From: Deinococcus seoulensis | GTDB taxonomy: Bacteria; Deinococcota; Deinococci; Deinococcales; Deinococcaceae | Direction of reading: 5' to 3' | Length of the DNA: 64,000 nt | NCBI RefSeq assembly: GCF_014648115.1 | Contig: NZ_BMQM01000020.1 | Coordinates: 1-64,000, forward strand | Shown here: piece by piece, positions 1 to 7,690 of the stretch | Layout of the letters: every line of letters begins with the position of its first letter | Position numbering within the stretch: position 1 is the first letter of the stretch | Notes under the pieces: generated by a model | Database searches by the model: none | What the model saw: the letters and a program-made list of their open reading frames with translations, nothing else | Told to the model about the DNA's origin: nothing | Made by a program: the position numbers and the translations under genes

Positions 1-209
1 GCTTCACGTACGTGATCTTCTACCAGGAGCAGAACTACGGTGGTCGGAGCGCAGGTCAGGCGGGAACGCTGAAGAAACTGCTGACGTGGATGGTAACGGA
101 CGGTCAGAAGTACAACGAGGGGCTGGATTACGCGCAGTTGCCGAGTAACGCGGCCGCGAAAGCCAAGAGCATCATCGCCAGCATGACCTACAACGGCAAG
201 AAGTTCTGA
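1..209 (+). CDS. pstS: PstS phosphate ABC transporter substrate-binding protein, C-terminal fragment
   Basis: Only the last 68 residues are in the window; the reading frame enters at base 3 and ends at TGA 207-209. The tail has the layout of the PstS C-terminus: an aromatic-rich strand, a helix in which [18 protein letters not shown] matches the 'fFdWAyktGaxqAndLdYapLP' pattern, then [13 protein letters not shown] and a final YNGKKF. PstS is the periplasmic phosphate receptor of the PstSCAB importer. The rest of the operon would lie upstream of the window. A terminator-like hairpin follows at 290-324, suggesting pstS ends its transcription unit or is transcribed alone. The family call is fairly secure from this tail, but phosphate specificity cannot be checked because the binding residues are outside the window. 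Confidence 0.8.
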   Translation, partial: FTYVIFYQEQNYGGRSAGQAGTLKKLLTWMVTDGQKYNEGLDYAQLPSNAAAKAKSIIASMTYNGKKF

Positions 210-214
210 ACCCC

Positions 215-268
215 TGATCCGGACTCGGATTGAACGGTCTTTGCGGCCCATTCAATCCGGGTTCGGAT
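215..268 (-). repeat. Truncated copy (R0) of the ATACGGA/TCCGTAT repeat
   Basis: A fragment in reverse orientation: a diverged terminal arm (TGATCCGGACTCGG) is followed by the second hairpin, in which TTGAACGG is mirrored by CCCATTCAA. It closely resembles the truncated copy at 8932-9008. It begins 5 bases after the pstS stop. It is recognisable but has lost hairpin 1 and the other terminal arm. Confidence 0.6.
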
Positions 269-289
269 GACCTCCCCGGCACCCCCGAC

Positions 290-324
290 AGGCAGCTCCC
301 TCGCGCGAGGTGGGCTGCCTCTTT
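290..324 (+). terminator. Terminator-like hairpin downstream of pstS
   Basis: Outer arms AGGCAG (290-295) and CTGCCT (315-320) enclose a perfect 12-bp palindrome CCTCGCGCGAGG (299-310), followed by CTTT. The T-run is short, so this is a probable rather than certain intrinsic terminator for the phosphate gene. Confidence 0.55.
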
Positions 325-394
325 CGTGGCGGGCCATTTTCCGTTGCAGCCTGTATCCAGGTCACGCCGTCTCTGCCTGTGCTGCTGGTCAGTC

Positions 395-529
395 ATACGG
401 ATTCCGTTTATTTCGTTGACAGATCGGAACACCACCGATCTGCCAACTCCACGTCCGGAACCCGTTTTTCTCCCACTCGCTCCGCTCGGATTGAACGGGC
501 TTTGCAGCCCATTCAATCGGAGTCCGTAT
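395..529 (+). repeat. Full copy (R1) of the ATACGGA/TCCGTAT repeat
   Basis: A 135-bp element with terminal arms ATACGGATTCCG and CGGAGTCCGTAT. Hairpin 1 is CAGATCGG (420-427), loop AACACCA, CCGATCTG (435-442). Hairpin 2 lies near the right end, with GATTGAA and TTCAATC arms around GGGCT/AGCCC. It sits between the convergent pstS and dehydrogenase genes, and its right end supplies the last codons and the stop of the minus-strand dehydrogenase that ends at 513. Other copies or fragments lie at 215, 7384, 8932, 20485, 28485, 42362 and 45738. Confidence 0.85.
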
Positions 530-1691
530 CAGGCGCACTCCAGCGGGCGTCCGTCCATTTCTGGTCGCTGCGGGCACTCTGCACGACCTTCTCGATGAAA
601 TGCACGCCGCGCGCGCCGTCCTCCAGGGTCGGGCAGGTGCGGAGCGGGTCGGGGGCGCGGCCCTCCTGCTTCGCGCGGATCGCTTCGGCCGCGCCGTCGT
701 AGATGTTCGCGAACGCTTCCAGGAACGCCTCGGGGTGCCCGGCGGGCAGGCGGGTGGCGGCCTGCGCGGCGGGACTCAGGTACGCCTGCCCGCGCGTGAG
801 CACCTGCCGGGGGCCGCCCAGCGGCGTGTATTCCAGGCGGTTGGGGTTCTCCTGACTCCAGCTCAGGCCGCCGTGCGTGCCGTACACGCGCAGGTTCAGG
901 TTGTTCTCCTCGCCGACCTCGACCTGCGAGCACAGCAGCGCGCCGCGCGCCCCACCGGCAAAGCGCAGCAGGACGCTGCCGTCGTCGTCCAGGCGGCGGC
1001 CCGGCACGAAGGTGCTCAGGTCCGCGCAGATGGCGTCCAGGTGCAGGCCCGTGACGGTCTCGGCGAGGTTCATGGCGTGCGAGCCGATGTCACCCACCGC
1101 GCCTGCCGCGCCGCTGCGGGCCGGGTCGGTGCGCCAGTCGGCCTGTTTGCTGCCGTGCGCTTCGAGGTTCGTGGCGAGCCAGTCCTGGTGGTACTCGACG
1201 ATCACCTTGCGGATCTCGCCGAGCGTCCCGGCGGCGATCATGTCCCGCGCGTGGCGGATCAGGGGGTAGCCGGTGTAGTTGAACGTGACGGCGAAGACCA
1301 CGCCGGACTGCCGCGCGACTCTCAGCAGGTCGCTGGCCTGCTCGCCCGTGTGCACCAGCGGCTTGTCGCAGATGACGTGAATCCCGGCCGCCGCGAAGGC
1401 CCGCGCGACCGGGTAGTGCAGGTGGTTGGGCGTGACGATACTGACCGCGTCGATGCGCTCCCCCACCGGCCGGGCCAGTTCGCCGTCCAGCATGGCCTCC
1501 CAGGTGGGGTACGAGCGGTCGTCCGGGAGGCCCAGCTCCCGCCCGGATGCCAGCGCCCTCTCCGGGGTGCCCGACAGCGCCCCGGCCACCAGTTCGAACT
1601 GCCCGTCCAGCCGCGCGGCCGTGCGGTGTACCGCGCCGATGAACGCGCCCTGCCCGCCGCCGACCATCCCGAGTTTCAGGGGGCGCGGCAT
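513..1691 (-). CDS. Gfo/Idh/MocA family NAD(P)-dependent sugar dehydrogenase (distal)
   Basis: A 392-residue protein with an N-terminal Rossmann motif ([17 protein letters not shown], residues 6-22) and the family's [18 protein letters not shown] and 'DKPLVHT' segments, the latter carrying the conserved Lys-Pro. The C-terminal half is the substrate-binding/dimer domain, with [12 protein letters not shown] supplying a likely catalytic histidine. It probably oxidises or reduces a sugar or cyclitol hydroxyl with NAD(P). The start is ATG 1691 behind AGGTT. It is the last gene of the sugar operon, 130 bp after the neighbouring TIM-barrel gene. The C-terminus (SAPDTDSD) reads through the TGATACGG edge of repeat R1 and stops at the TGA inside it, so the repeat has altered the protein end. 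Substrate unknown. Confidence 0.85.
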   Translation of the reverse strand: MPRPLKLGMVGGGQGAFIGAVHRTAARLDGQFELVAGALSGTPERALASGRELGLPDDRSYPTWEAMLDGELARPVGERIDAVSIVTPNHLHYPVARAFAAAGIHVICDKPLVHTGEQASDLLRVARQSGVVFAVTFNYTGYPLIRHARDMIAAGTLGEIRKVIVEYHQDWLATNLEAHGSKQADWRTDPARSGAAGAVGDIGSHAMNLAETVTGLHLDAICADLSTFVPGRRLDDDGSVLLRFAGGARGALLCSQVEVGEENNLNLRVYGTHGGLSWSQENPNRLEYTPLGGPRQVLTRGQAYLSPAAQAATRLPAGHPEAFLEAFANIYDGAAEAIRAKQEGRAPDPLRTCPTLEDGARGVHFIEKVVQSARSDQKWTDARWSAPDTDSD

Positions 1692-1821
1692 GCGAACCTC
1701 CCTTCATTCCCGGTCGCCCGGAACAGCACCGGACGCCCGTCCATTGCGTGAGATTCGCTGTCGTTCCCACTCGCGTCCGCTCGGGTGTCGCGCGGCCTGC
1801 GGCCTCTGTGCACCGGAATCA

Positions 1822-2826
1822 TCAGCGATCCCTGGAGAACGCGGCGTCGAAGGTCACGTTCGAGCCGGGAAAGTCGAGGCGGCGGGTGTACGCGGCGCTC
1901 TCGGTCGCGCCGTGCACGCGGTCCATGCGGGCGTCCTCCCACTCGATGCTCAGCGGCCCGGCGTAGCCGATGTCGTTCAGGGCGACGATGATGTCCTCGA
2001 ACCTGATGTCGCCGCGCCCCACCGAGCGGAAATCCCAGTAGCGCCGGGCATCCCCGAATTCGGTGTGGCCGCCGAACACGCCGACCTCGCCGCTGCCGTG
2101 ACCCCACCAGACGTCCTTCATGTGCACGTGGAAGATCCGCTCCGCGAACTGCCGGATGAACCGCACGTAATCCACGTGCTGGTACCCCAGGTGGCTGGGG
2201 TCGTAGTTGAAGCCGAAGCGCCTGTGGCCGTTCACGGCGTCCAGGGCGCGCTGCGCGGTGGCGAGGTCGAAGGCGATCTCGGTCGGGTGGACTTCCAGCG
2301 CGAAGTTGATGTCGTCCCGGTCAAACGAGTCGAGGATGGGCGTCCAGCGGCGCGCGAAATCCTCGAAGCCCGCGTCCCAGTACGCCTGATCGGTGGGTGG
2401 GAAGGCGTACAGGCTGTGCCACACGCTGGAGCCGGTGAACCCGTTGACGGTCTTCACACCGAACGTCGCGGCGGCGTGCCCGGTGTCGATCATCTCCTGC
2501 GCGGCACGCGTGCGCACGCCCTCGGGGTCGCCGTCGCCCCACACGTGCGCGGGCACGATGGCCTTGTGACGGGCGTCGATGGGGTCGCACACGGCCTGCC
2601 CCACAAGGTGGTTGCTGATGGCGTGGCACTGCAGGCCGTGCGAGTCGAGCAGCTCGCGCTTTTCTCTCACGTACGAGTCGTCTTTCAGGGCGGCCTGCAC
2701 GTCGAAGTGATCGCCCCAGCAGGCGAGTTCCAGGCCGTCGTAGCCCATCTTCTTCGCCAGCGGCGCCAGGTCGGCCAGGGGCAGGTCGGCCCACTGGCCG
2801 GTGAACAGGGTGACGGGACGGGGCAT
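1822..2826 (-). CDS. Sugar phosphate isomerase/epimerase-family TIM-barrel protein (334 aa)
   Basis: This is a xylose-isomerase-like (AP-endonuclease-2 fold) TIM barrel. Visible metal-site residues are the glutamate in ALEVHPTE, the aspartate and histidine in [15 protein letters not shown], and the glutamate of [10 protein letters not shown] near the C-terminus. Relatives act as isomerases, epimerases, dehydratases or lyases on sugars and 3-keto-sugars; the exact reaction cannot be read from sequence. It starts at ATG 2826 behind GGAGGTT. It lies between two Gfo/Idh/MocA genes, 84 bp after the upstream one, in an operon starting with a GH3 glycosidase. This suggests it works on a sugar released or oxidised by those partners. 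It is longer than the 270-residue paralogue at 4023-4835, and the two are only distantly similar. Confidence 0.85.
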   Translation of the reverse strand: MPRPVTLFTGQWADLPLADLAPLAKKMGYDGLELACWGDHFDVQAALKDDSYVREKRELLDSHGLQCHAISNHLVGQAVCDPIDARHKAIVPAHVWGDGDPEGVRTRAAQEMIDTGHAAATFGVKTVNGFTGSSVWHSLYAFPPTDQAYWDAGFEDFARRWTPILDSFDRDDINFALEVHPTEIAFDLATAQRALDAVNGHRRFGFNYDPSHLGYQHVDYVRFIRQFAERIFHVHMKDVWWGHGSGEVGVFGGHTEFGDARRYWDFRSVGRGDIRFEDIIVALNDIGYAGPLSIEWEDARMDRVHGATESAAYTRRLDFPGSNVTFDAAFSRDR

Positions 2827-2910
2827 ACGGGAACCTCCGGGGATGGGTGATGCTCGAACGTGGGCGGGGAATGGACAGGCCGGGTGGCCGTCACCCGCCC
2901 TCGCCCAGCG

Positions 2911-4032
2911 TCAGGTGGGCAGCGTTGCCGTGAGCCACGTGGGCTGCGTGTCGAGCGGTGCGGGGCGTTCGGCATGGGTGCGGGGGGTCAGGGTCTTCTC
3001 GGCCTCGGCGGATTCGAGGATGGTGTGCATGACGTCCAGCACGTGCAGGGCGAGGTCGCCGCCCGCGCGGTGCGGCTGGCCGGGGGCGGCGGCGAGCATG
3101 TCGGCCAGCCCGATGCCGCGCGCGTTCTCCGCGAAGGGGCGGGTCAGGGGGATGTCCGTCCACTCCTTCTCGCCCCGCAGGCGGAGTTTGAGGGGACCGC
3201 CGAAGGTGTTCGGGTCGGGGACGCTGAGGGTGCCGTCGGTGCCGTGGATCTCGATGCGGGGCACGTCGCTGCCGGGCACGTCGAAGGACGTGACGAGGGT
3301 GACGACCGCGCCGCCGTCCAGGGTGAGGTTCGCGGCGACGTGCGTGGGCGTGGTGACGGTGATGAACTCCCCGGCGCGCGGCTGGCTGGTGATGGGGCGC
3401 TGCGAGAAGGCGGTGGTGGTCGTGGCGCTGACCTTCCGCACGCCGCCGAGCAGGGTGACCAGGGCCGTCAGGTAGTACGGTCCCATGTCGAACAGGGGTC
3501 CGGCGCCCCGCTGGTAGAAGAAGTCCGGGTTGGGATGCCAGGATTCCGGGCCGCTGCCCATCATGAAGGCGTTCGCGGCGACGGGCCGCCCGATGCGTCC
3601 GGCGTCGATGATCTCGCGGGCCGTCTGGATGCCCGCGCCGAGGACGGTGTCGGGCGCGCAGCCGACGCGCAGGCCGCGTGCGTGGGCGAGGTCCATGATC
3701 GCCTGCCCGTCCTCACGCTCGACCGCCAGGGGTTTCTCGGAGTACACGTGCTTCCCGGCGTTCAGGGCTTTCAGGCTCACGTCGGCGTGCGCGCCGGGCG
3801 GCGTGAGGTTCACGACGGCGACGATCTCCGGGTCGGCCAGCAGGCCCTCCAGGGTCATGGCCTGAATGCCGTACTCGGCGGCGACCTCGGCGGCCCGCGC
3901 CGAGTCCATGTCGGTCACGGCTTTCACGCGGAACAGATTCAGGTCACGCGCGATCTTCAGGTACGCGGCGCTGATGTTCCCCGTGCCGATAATGCCAATG
4001 ATCTGCGGCCCTTCTGATGCACTTACTCCCAT
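2911..4032 (-). CDS. Gfo/Idh/MocA family NAD(P)-dependent sugar dehydrogenase (proximal)
   Basis: A 373-residue two-domain oxidoreductase. Residues 10-25 form the Rossmann loop IIGIIGTGNISAAYLK; NLTPPGAHADVSLKALNAGKHVYSEKPLAV contains the conserved EKP lysine, and LFDMGPYYLTALVTL is the second conserved helix, in which an aspartate and tyrosine replace the D-x-G-x-H of some relatives. The cofactor is inferred to be NAD(P). The start ATG 4032 lies behind GGAGGG and overlaps the end of the upstream isomerase by 10 bp, so translation is probably coupled. It pairs with the second dehydrogenase at 513-1691, allowing one enzyme to oxidise and the other to re-reduce a 3-keto sugar. That pairing is an inference from context. 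Confidence 0.87.
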   Translation of the reverse strand: MGVSASEGPQIIGIIGTGNISAAYLKIARDLNLFRVKAVTDMDSARAAEVAAEYGIQAMTLEGLLADPEIVAVVNLTPPGAHADVSLKALNAGKHVYSEKPLAVEREDGQAIMDLAHARGLRVGCAPDTVLGAGIQTAREIIDAGRIGRPVAANAFMMGSGPESWHPNPDFFYQRGAGPLFDMGPYYLTALVTLLGGVRKVSATTTTAFSQRPITSQPRAGEFITVTTPTHVAANLTLDGGAVVTLVTSFDVPGSDVPRIEIHGTDGTLSVPDPNTFGGPLKLRLRGEKEWTDIPLTRPFAENARGIGLADMLAAAPGQPHRAGGDLALHVLDVMHTILESAEAEKTLTPRTHAERPAPLDTQPTWLTATLPT

Positions 4033-4835
4033 GTCGAGCGTCCCTCCTGGATGAGTGTCCGGGCGCTCTGGCCCACCTCGGCGAACACGTCCCCGGCGGT
4101 GCGGTCCATCTCCAGGATGTGCCAGCGGGTCTGCGGCGCGGCGGCGATGGCGGCGGCGTAATCGACAGCGCCGGTGCCGAGCGGCGTCTGGTCGGCCTCG
4201 GGCGTGGCGGGGCCGTCTTTCAGGTGCAGCGCCCGGACGCGCTCACCCAGGCGGCGGATCAGGGCGGGCATGTCCTGCCCGGCGGTGTGCGCCCAGTACG
4301 TGTCGATCTCCAGGCACACGGCCGGGTCGAGGCGCGAGAGCAGCAGGTCGAACGCGGACTGGTCCCCGAAGTGGCTCCACTCCCACCAGTGGTTGTGGTA
4401 CCCGAGGCTCAGGCCGCGCGCCTGCGCGTGACGCGACGCCTCGTTCAGGGCGTCCGCGAAGCGTTCCGTGCCGCCTTTCGTGTCCATCACGTCACGCTCG
4501 AAGCCCGGCACCTCGCCCGGCCACGAGATCACGGAAAGGGTCGCGCCGAGCGCCTGGATGGCGTCCAGCACGGCCTCGGCGTTCTCGCCTGTGGGCGCGG
4601 CCGCGTGCGTGGTGGGGGCCTTCAGGCCGTGGGCGTCCAGCAGTGCGCGCAGGTCCTGCGCCCGGCTGACCTTCTCGGCGTTGCTCAGGCCGTGGTTCCC
4701 GATGCCGAACGGCTCGACGTACCGGAAGCCCAGTTCGGCGATGCGGGCAACCGTGCGGGCCGGGTCGGCGGCGTAGGCGTCCCGGAAGGTGTACAGCTGG
4801 ACGGACAGGGTGCCTGGGGTGTGGGGCTGGGTCAT
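4023..4835 (-). CDS. Sugar phosphate isomerase/epimerase-family TIM-barrel protein (270 aa)
   Basis: A compact xylose-isomerase-like TIM barrel. SVQLYTFRDAYAADPARTV at the N-terminus is typical of the family. Probable metal ligands lie in LGYHNHWWEW, VCLEIDTYWAHTAG, ALHLKDG and the glutamate of HILEMDRT near the C-terminus. The start ATG 4835 overlaps the TGA of the GH3 gene (ATGA), and its stop overlaps the following dehydrogenase by 10 bp, so the three genes form a tightly coupled unit. The family includes inosose dehydratases, epimerases and 3-keto-glycoside-processing enzymes; context favours action on a glycoside-derived sugar. No substrate can be assigned. Confidence 0.85.
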   Translation of the reverse strand: MTQPHTPGTLSVQLYTFRDAYAADPARTVARIAELGFRYVEPFGIGNHGLSNAEKVSRAQDLRALLDAHGLKAPTTHAAAPTGENAEAVLDAIQALGATLSVISWPGEVPGFERDVMDTKGGTERFADALNEASRHAQARGLSLGYHNHWWEWSHFGDQSAFDLLLSRLDPAVCLEIDTYWAHTAGQDMPALIRRLGERVRALHLKDGPATPEADQTPLGTGAVDYAAAIAAAPQTRWHILEMDRTAGDVFAEVGQSARTLIQEGRSTWE

Positions 4836-7333
4836 GTGGTGGGTTCCTTCCAGTCGGCGCTGAGCGAGAGGCGGAGGGTGTGCGGCAGGTCGGCGCTGCT
4901 CTGCCCGATCAGCAGGTCGAAGTCACCGGCCCCGGCCACCCAGGCGTGGGCTGCATCGTCGTAGTACGCGAGGTCGCGCATGCCCAGCGGCAGGGTGACA
5001 GTCCCGATCTGGCCGGGGTTCAGGTGCACCTTCGCGAAGGCCCGCAGTTCCTTCTCCGGGCGGTCCAGGCGGCTCTGGCGGTCGTGGACGTACAGTTGCA
5101 CGACGGTGCTGCCCGCGCGGTCCCCGGTGTTCTTCACCTGCACGCTGGCGGTCACGGTCCCGCCGGGGGCGATGCTGGCGGCGCTGAGCTGCGGGTTGGA
5201 GACCTCGAACGTCGTGTAGCTCAGGCCGAAGCCGAACGGGAACAGCGGCGTGATGCCCGCGCGGTCCACGTGCCGGTACCCGGTGTACAGGCCCTCGCGG
5301 TACGCCACGCGGCCGTCCTCGCCGGGGTACTGCACGTCCGGGTTCAGGGGGTGGGTGGGGTCGTCCTTCAGGGACGCGATGAACGTCTGCGGCAGGCGCC
5401 CGCCGGGTTCCGCGTGGCCGTACAGGACGTCCGCGATGGCGTGCCCGGCCTCCTGACCGGGGAACCAGGCCTGAAGGACGGCGGGCACGCGGTCCAGCCA
5501 CGGCATGGCGACCGGGCCGCCGGTCTGGAGGACCACGACGGTGTTCGGGTTGGCGGCCAGCACGGCGTCCACCAGTTCGTCCTGGCGGCCCGGCAGGTCC
5601 AGGCCCCAGCGGTCGACGCCCTCGGTTTCCCAGTCGCCGTTCGTGCCGACGCACACCACGGCGTAGTCGGCGGCAGCAGCCACGGCGGCCGCCTGCGCCA
5701 CGCTGCCCTCGTCCGGTTCGGCGCGGAAGCCGGTGCGTACGGCGTTGAAGCCCGCGATACCGTTGTCGAAGTCGTTGGGCGTGAAGGTGACGGTCAGTTC
5801 GTGCGGCCCGGCGGTCAGGGAACGCGCGCCGCGCACCTCGTCGGACCCGAAGCCGAAGTACGTGCCGCCGGGCGTCCAGGCGTCCCAGTTGTCCACCAGG
5901 GGTTCGCCGTCCACCCTGAGGCGGCTCAGGCCCGCGCTGGCGAGACTGAACTCGTACGTGCCGTCCTGGGGGGCCTGCACGGTCAGGGTCAGGACGGCGT
6001 GGAAGGCCTGGGGGTCCACGCCGTCCGGGTACGCGAACCACAGCACCTCGGCCTGCTCGCGGGTGTCGGAGGCGATCACGGTGCCGTCCGGCGCATGGTA
6101 CTCGATGCGGACCGGCACCTGCGGGACGGGCAGGAACCGGTCGTTCTCGCAGCCGACGGCGGTGGTCACGGCCCCTGACCGCCGGGCTTCACGCAGGCCG
6201 TCGAGTGGGGAGACGCGGCGGTGGGCGTTCATCTGCGCGCTGCCGCCCCCCATGACCTGCGCAGTGGCGGCGTTCGGGCCGATCACGGCGACGGTCTTCC
6301 CGGCCGGAAGGGGCAGCAGGCCCGCGTTCTTCAGCAGGACCGCGCCCTCGGCCCCGGCGCGGCGGATCAGGGCGCGGGTTTCGGGGTACTCGGTGTCCCG
6401 CTCGGCGCTGTCGCGCACGTCACGCGGCGCGGCGAGGGTGCCGGTGCGCTCGATGAGGCGCAGCACGGCGCGGGCGCGTTCCCGCACGGCGGCGGCCGTG
6501 GCGGGGTCGTTCTGAGCTTCCTCCAGCAGGCCGGCGCGGGCCCTGGCGGGGCCGGGCATCTCCAGATCCAGGCCCGCGCGCACGCTCTCGCCGGCCGAGT
6601 GCGTGCCGCCCCAGTCGCTCATGACCAGCCCGGTAAAGCCCCATTCCTTTCGCAGCACCGTGTCCAGCAGCCAGGGGTGCTCGGAGCAGTACACGCCGTC
6701 CAGGCGGTTGTACGCGGTCATGATCGCCCAGGGGTCGGCTTCCCGGACGACCATCTCGAAGGGCCGCAGGTACAGTTCCCGCAGGGCGCGCGTGGGGATC
6801 TCGGAGCTGATCGTGCCGCGCTGGTACTCGGATTCGTTCCCGGCGAAGTGTTTGGGCGTGGCGGCCACGCCGCTGGCCTGGAGGCCCTGCACGTAGGCGA
6901 CCGCGAGTTTCCCGGTCAGGATGGGGTCCTCGGCGTAGTTCTCGAAGTTGCGGCCGTTCAGGGCCGAGCGCAGCACGTTGATGGTCGGGGCGAGCAACAC
7001 GCCCGCGCCCTTGTCGAGCGCCTCGCGGGCCAGGGAGGCGCCCACCTCGCGCAGCAGGTCCACGTTCCAGGTGCTGCCCAGCGCGATGCCGACCGGGTAC
7101 GCGGCCGTTTTCATGCCGCCGACCAGCGGGCCGCCGCCGCGCACGCCGGCCGGGCCGTCACTGACTTTCAGGGCCGGGATGTTCAGGCGCGCAACGGGCA
7201 CGGTGCGCCAGAAGTCCGCGCCGGACAGCAGCGACACCTGTTCTTCCAGGGTCATCCGGTCCAGCAGCGCGTCGATGTCGGTGGGCGGGTCTGAACGGAT
7301 CGGCGGGGGTGGGGGGCTGGGCAGGTCTGGCAT
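4832..7333 (-). CDS. Glycoside hydrolase family 3 beta-glycosidase with PA14 insert
   Basis: An 833-residue protein. The GH3 N-terminal barrel contains KHFAGNE (about 161-167) and VMSDWGG, whose Asp (about 240) is the expected nucleophile. The alpha/beta sandwich domain (AVIGPNAATAQVMGGGSAQMN) is interrupted at about 405-550 by a PA14-like domain, and a fibronectin-like domain closes the chain (GYRHVDRAGITPLFPFGFGL onward). No signal peptide is seen, so it probably acts in the cytoplasm on imported oligosaccharides. The start ATG 7333 has AGGTGA just upstream; an in-frame ATG at 7504 would translate the repeat and is rejected. It is the first gene of the sugar operon, opposite the LacI-type gene. 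PA14-containing GH3 enzymes include beta-glucosidases and beta-xylosidases; specificity is open. Confidence 0.92.
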   Translation of the reverse strand: MPDLPSPPPPPIRSDPPTDIDALLDRMTLEEQVSLLSGADFWRTVPVARLNIPALKVSDGPAGVRGGGPLVGGMKTAAYPVGIALGSTWNVDLLREVGASLAREALDKGAGVLLAPTINVLRSALNGRNFENYAEDPILTGKLAVAYVQGLQASGVAATPKHFAGNESEYQRGTISSEIPTRALRELYLRPFEMVVREADPWAIMTAYNRLDGVYCSEHPWLLDTVLRKEWGFTGLVMSDWGGTHSAGESVRAGLDLEMPGPARARAGLLEEAQNDPATAAAVRERARAVLRLIERTGTLAAPRDVRDSAERDTEYPETRALIRRAGAEGAVLLKNAGLLPLPAGKTVAVIGPNAATAQVMGGGSAQMNAHRRVSPLDGLREARRSGAVTTAVGCENDRFLPVPQVPVRIEYHAPDGTVIASDTREQAEVLWFAYPDGVDPQAFHAVLTLTVQAPQDGTYEFSLASAGLSRLRVDGEPLVDNWDAWTPGGTYFGFGSDEVRGARSLTAGPHELTVTFTPNDFDNGIAGFNAVRTGFRAEPDEGSVAQAAAVAAAADYAVVCVGTNGDWETEGVDRWGLDLPGRQDELVDAVLAANPNTVVVLQTGGPVAMPWLDRVPAVLQAWFPGQEAGHAIADVLYGHAEPGGRLPQTFIASLKDDPTHPLNPDVQYPGEDGRVAYREGLYTGYRHVDRAGITPLFPFGFGLSYTTFEVSNPQLSAASIAPGGTVTASVQVKNTGDRAGSTVVQLYVHDRQSRLDRPEKELRAFAKVHLNPGQIGTVTLPLGMRDLAYYDDAAHAWVAGAGDFDLLIGQSSADLPHTLRLSLSADWKEPTT

Positions 7334-7383
7334 GGGTTCACCTCGGGGTGGGGTGGGGGGCTGAGGCGGCTGGTCCGGTCTTG

Positions 7384-7517
7384 TACGGATTCCGTTTGTT
7401 TCGCCAACAATCCGGAACTTCACCGGATTGCCGGCTCCACGTCCGGAACCCGTCCGGCTCCCACTCGCTTCGCTCGGATCGAACGGGCTTTGCAGCCCAT
7501 TCAATCGGAGTCCGTAT
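7384..7517 (+). repeat. Full copy (R2) of the ATACGGA/TCCGTAT repeat
   Basis: Lies between the GH3 start and the putative operator, in what should be the 5' leader of the sugar operon. Hairpin 1 is CAATCCGG (7408-7415), loop AACTTCA, CCGGATTG (7423-7430): different bases from R1 but still an 8-bp stem. The right arm CGGAGTCCGTAT ends at 7517 and overlaps the first bases of the 16-bp operator palindrome. Transcription from the operator region into GH3 would copy the element in antisense. Confidence 0.85.
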
Positions 7518-7531
7518 TATAGCGCTATAAT
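7516..7531. promoter_or_regulatory. 16-bp palindromic operator candidate for the LacI-type regulator
   Basis: ATTATAGCGCTATAAT is a perfect palindrome with the central CG step typical of LacI-family operators. It contains TATAAT on both strands, so regulator binding would cover a -10 element in either direction. It lies 183 bp upstream of GH3 and 160 bp upstream of the lacI-type gene. The half-site GCTATAAT occurs again at 7624-7631. Confidence 0.65.
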
Positions 7532-7623
7532 TTCTGGTCCACGCGGGGGTCTCCAGGGAACTCCCCTCACAGGACATGAGCGCCGGACGCGCAGTGCCGG
7601 GAGGCAGACGGGTTATTTGTACC

Positions 7624-7631
7624 GCTATAAT
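7624..7631 (+). promoter_or_regulatory. Second operator half-site / -10 box upstream of the LacI-type gene
   Basis: GCTATAAT repeats one arm of the operator at 7516-7531 and contains a consensus TATAAT (7626-7631) about 60 nt before the proposed CTG start. It could be the regulator's own promoter and an autoregulatory site. No convincing -35 is visible. Confidence 0.4.
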
Positions 7632-7690
7632 GTACGCTCTACCGCTCCCGGAATGCAATCTCGACGCACCTCACCGAAGGAAGGTCCACC

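Noticed and set aside
172..598. Several open frames across repeats R0 and R1
   Set aside because: They translate the repeats on both strands and show no protein family; similar peptides appear wherever the repeat occurs.
4832..7504. GH3 start at ATG 7504
   Set aside because: The extra 57 residues translate repeat R2 in reverse; ATG 7333 has a proper ribosome site and a normal N-terminus.
7526..7531. Independent promoter at TATAAT 7526-7531
   Set aside because: The box is part of the symmetrical operator and has no -35 at a suitable distance; retained only as part of the operator.
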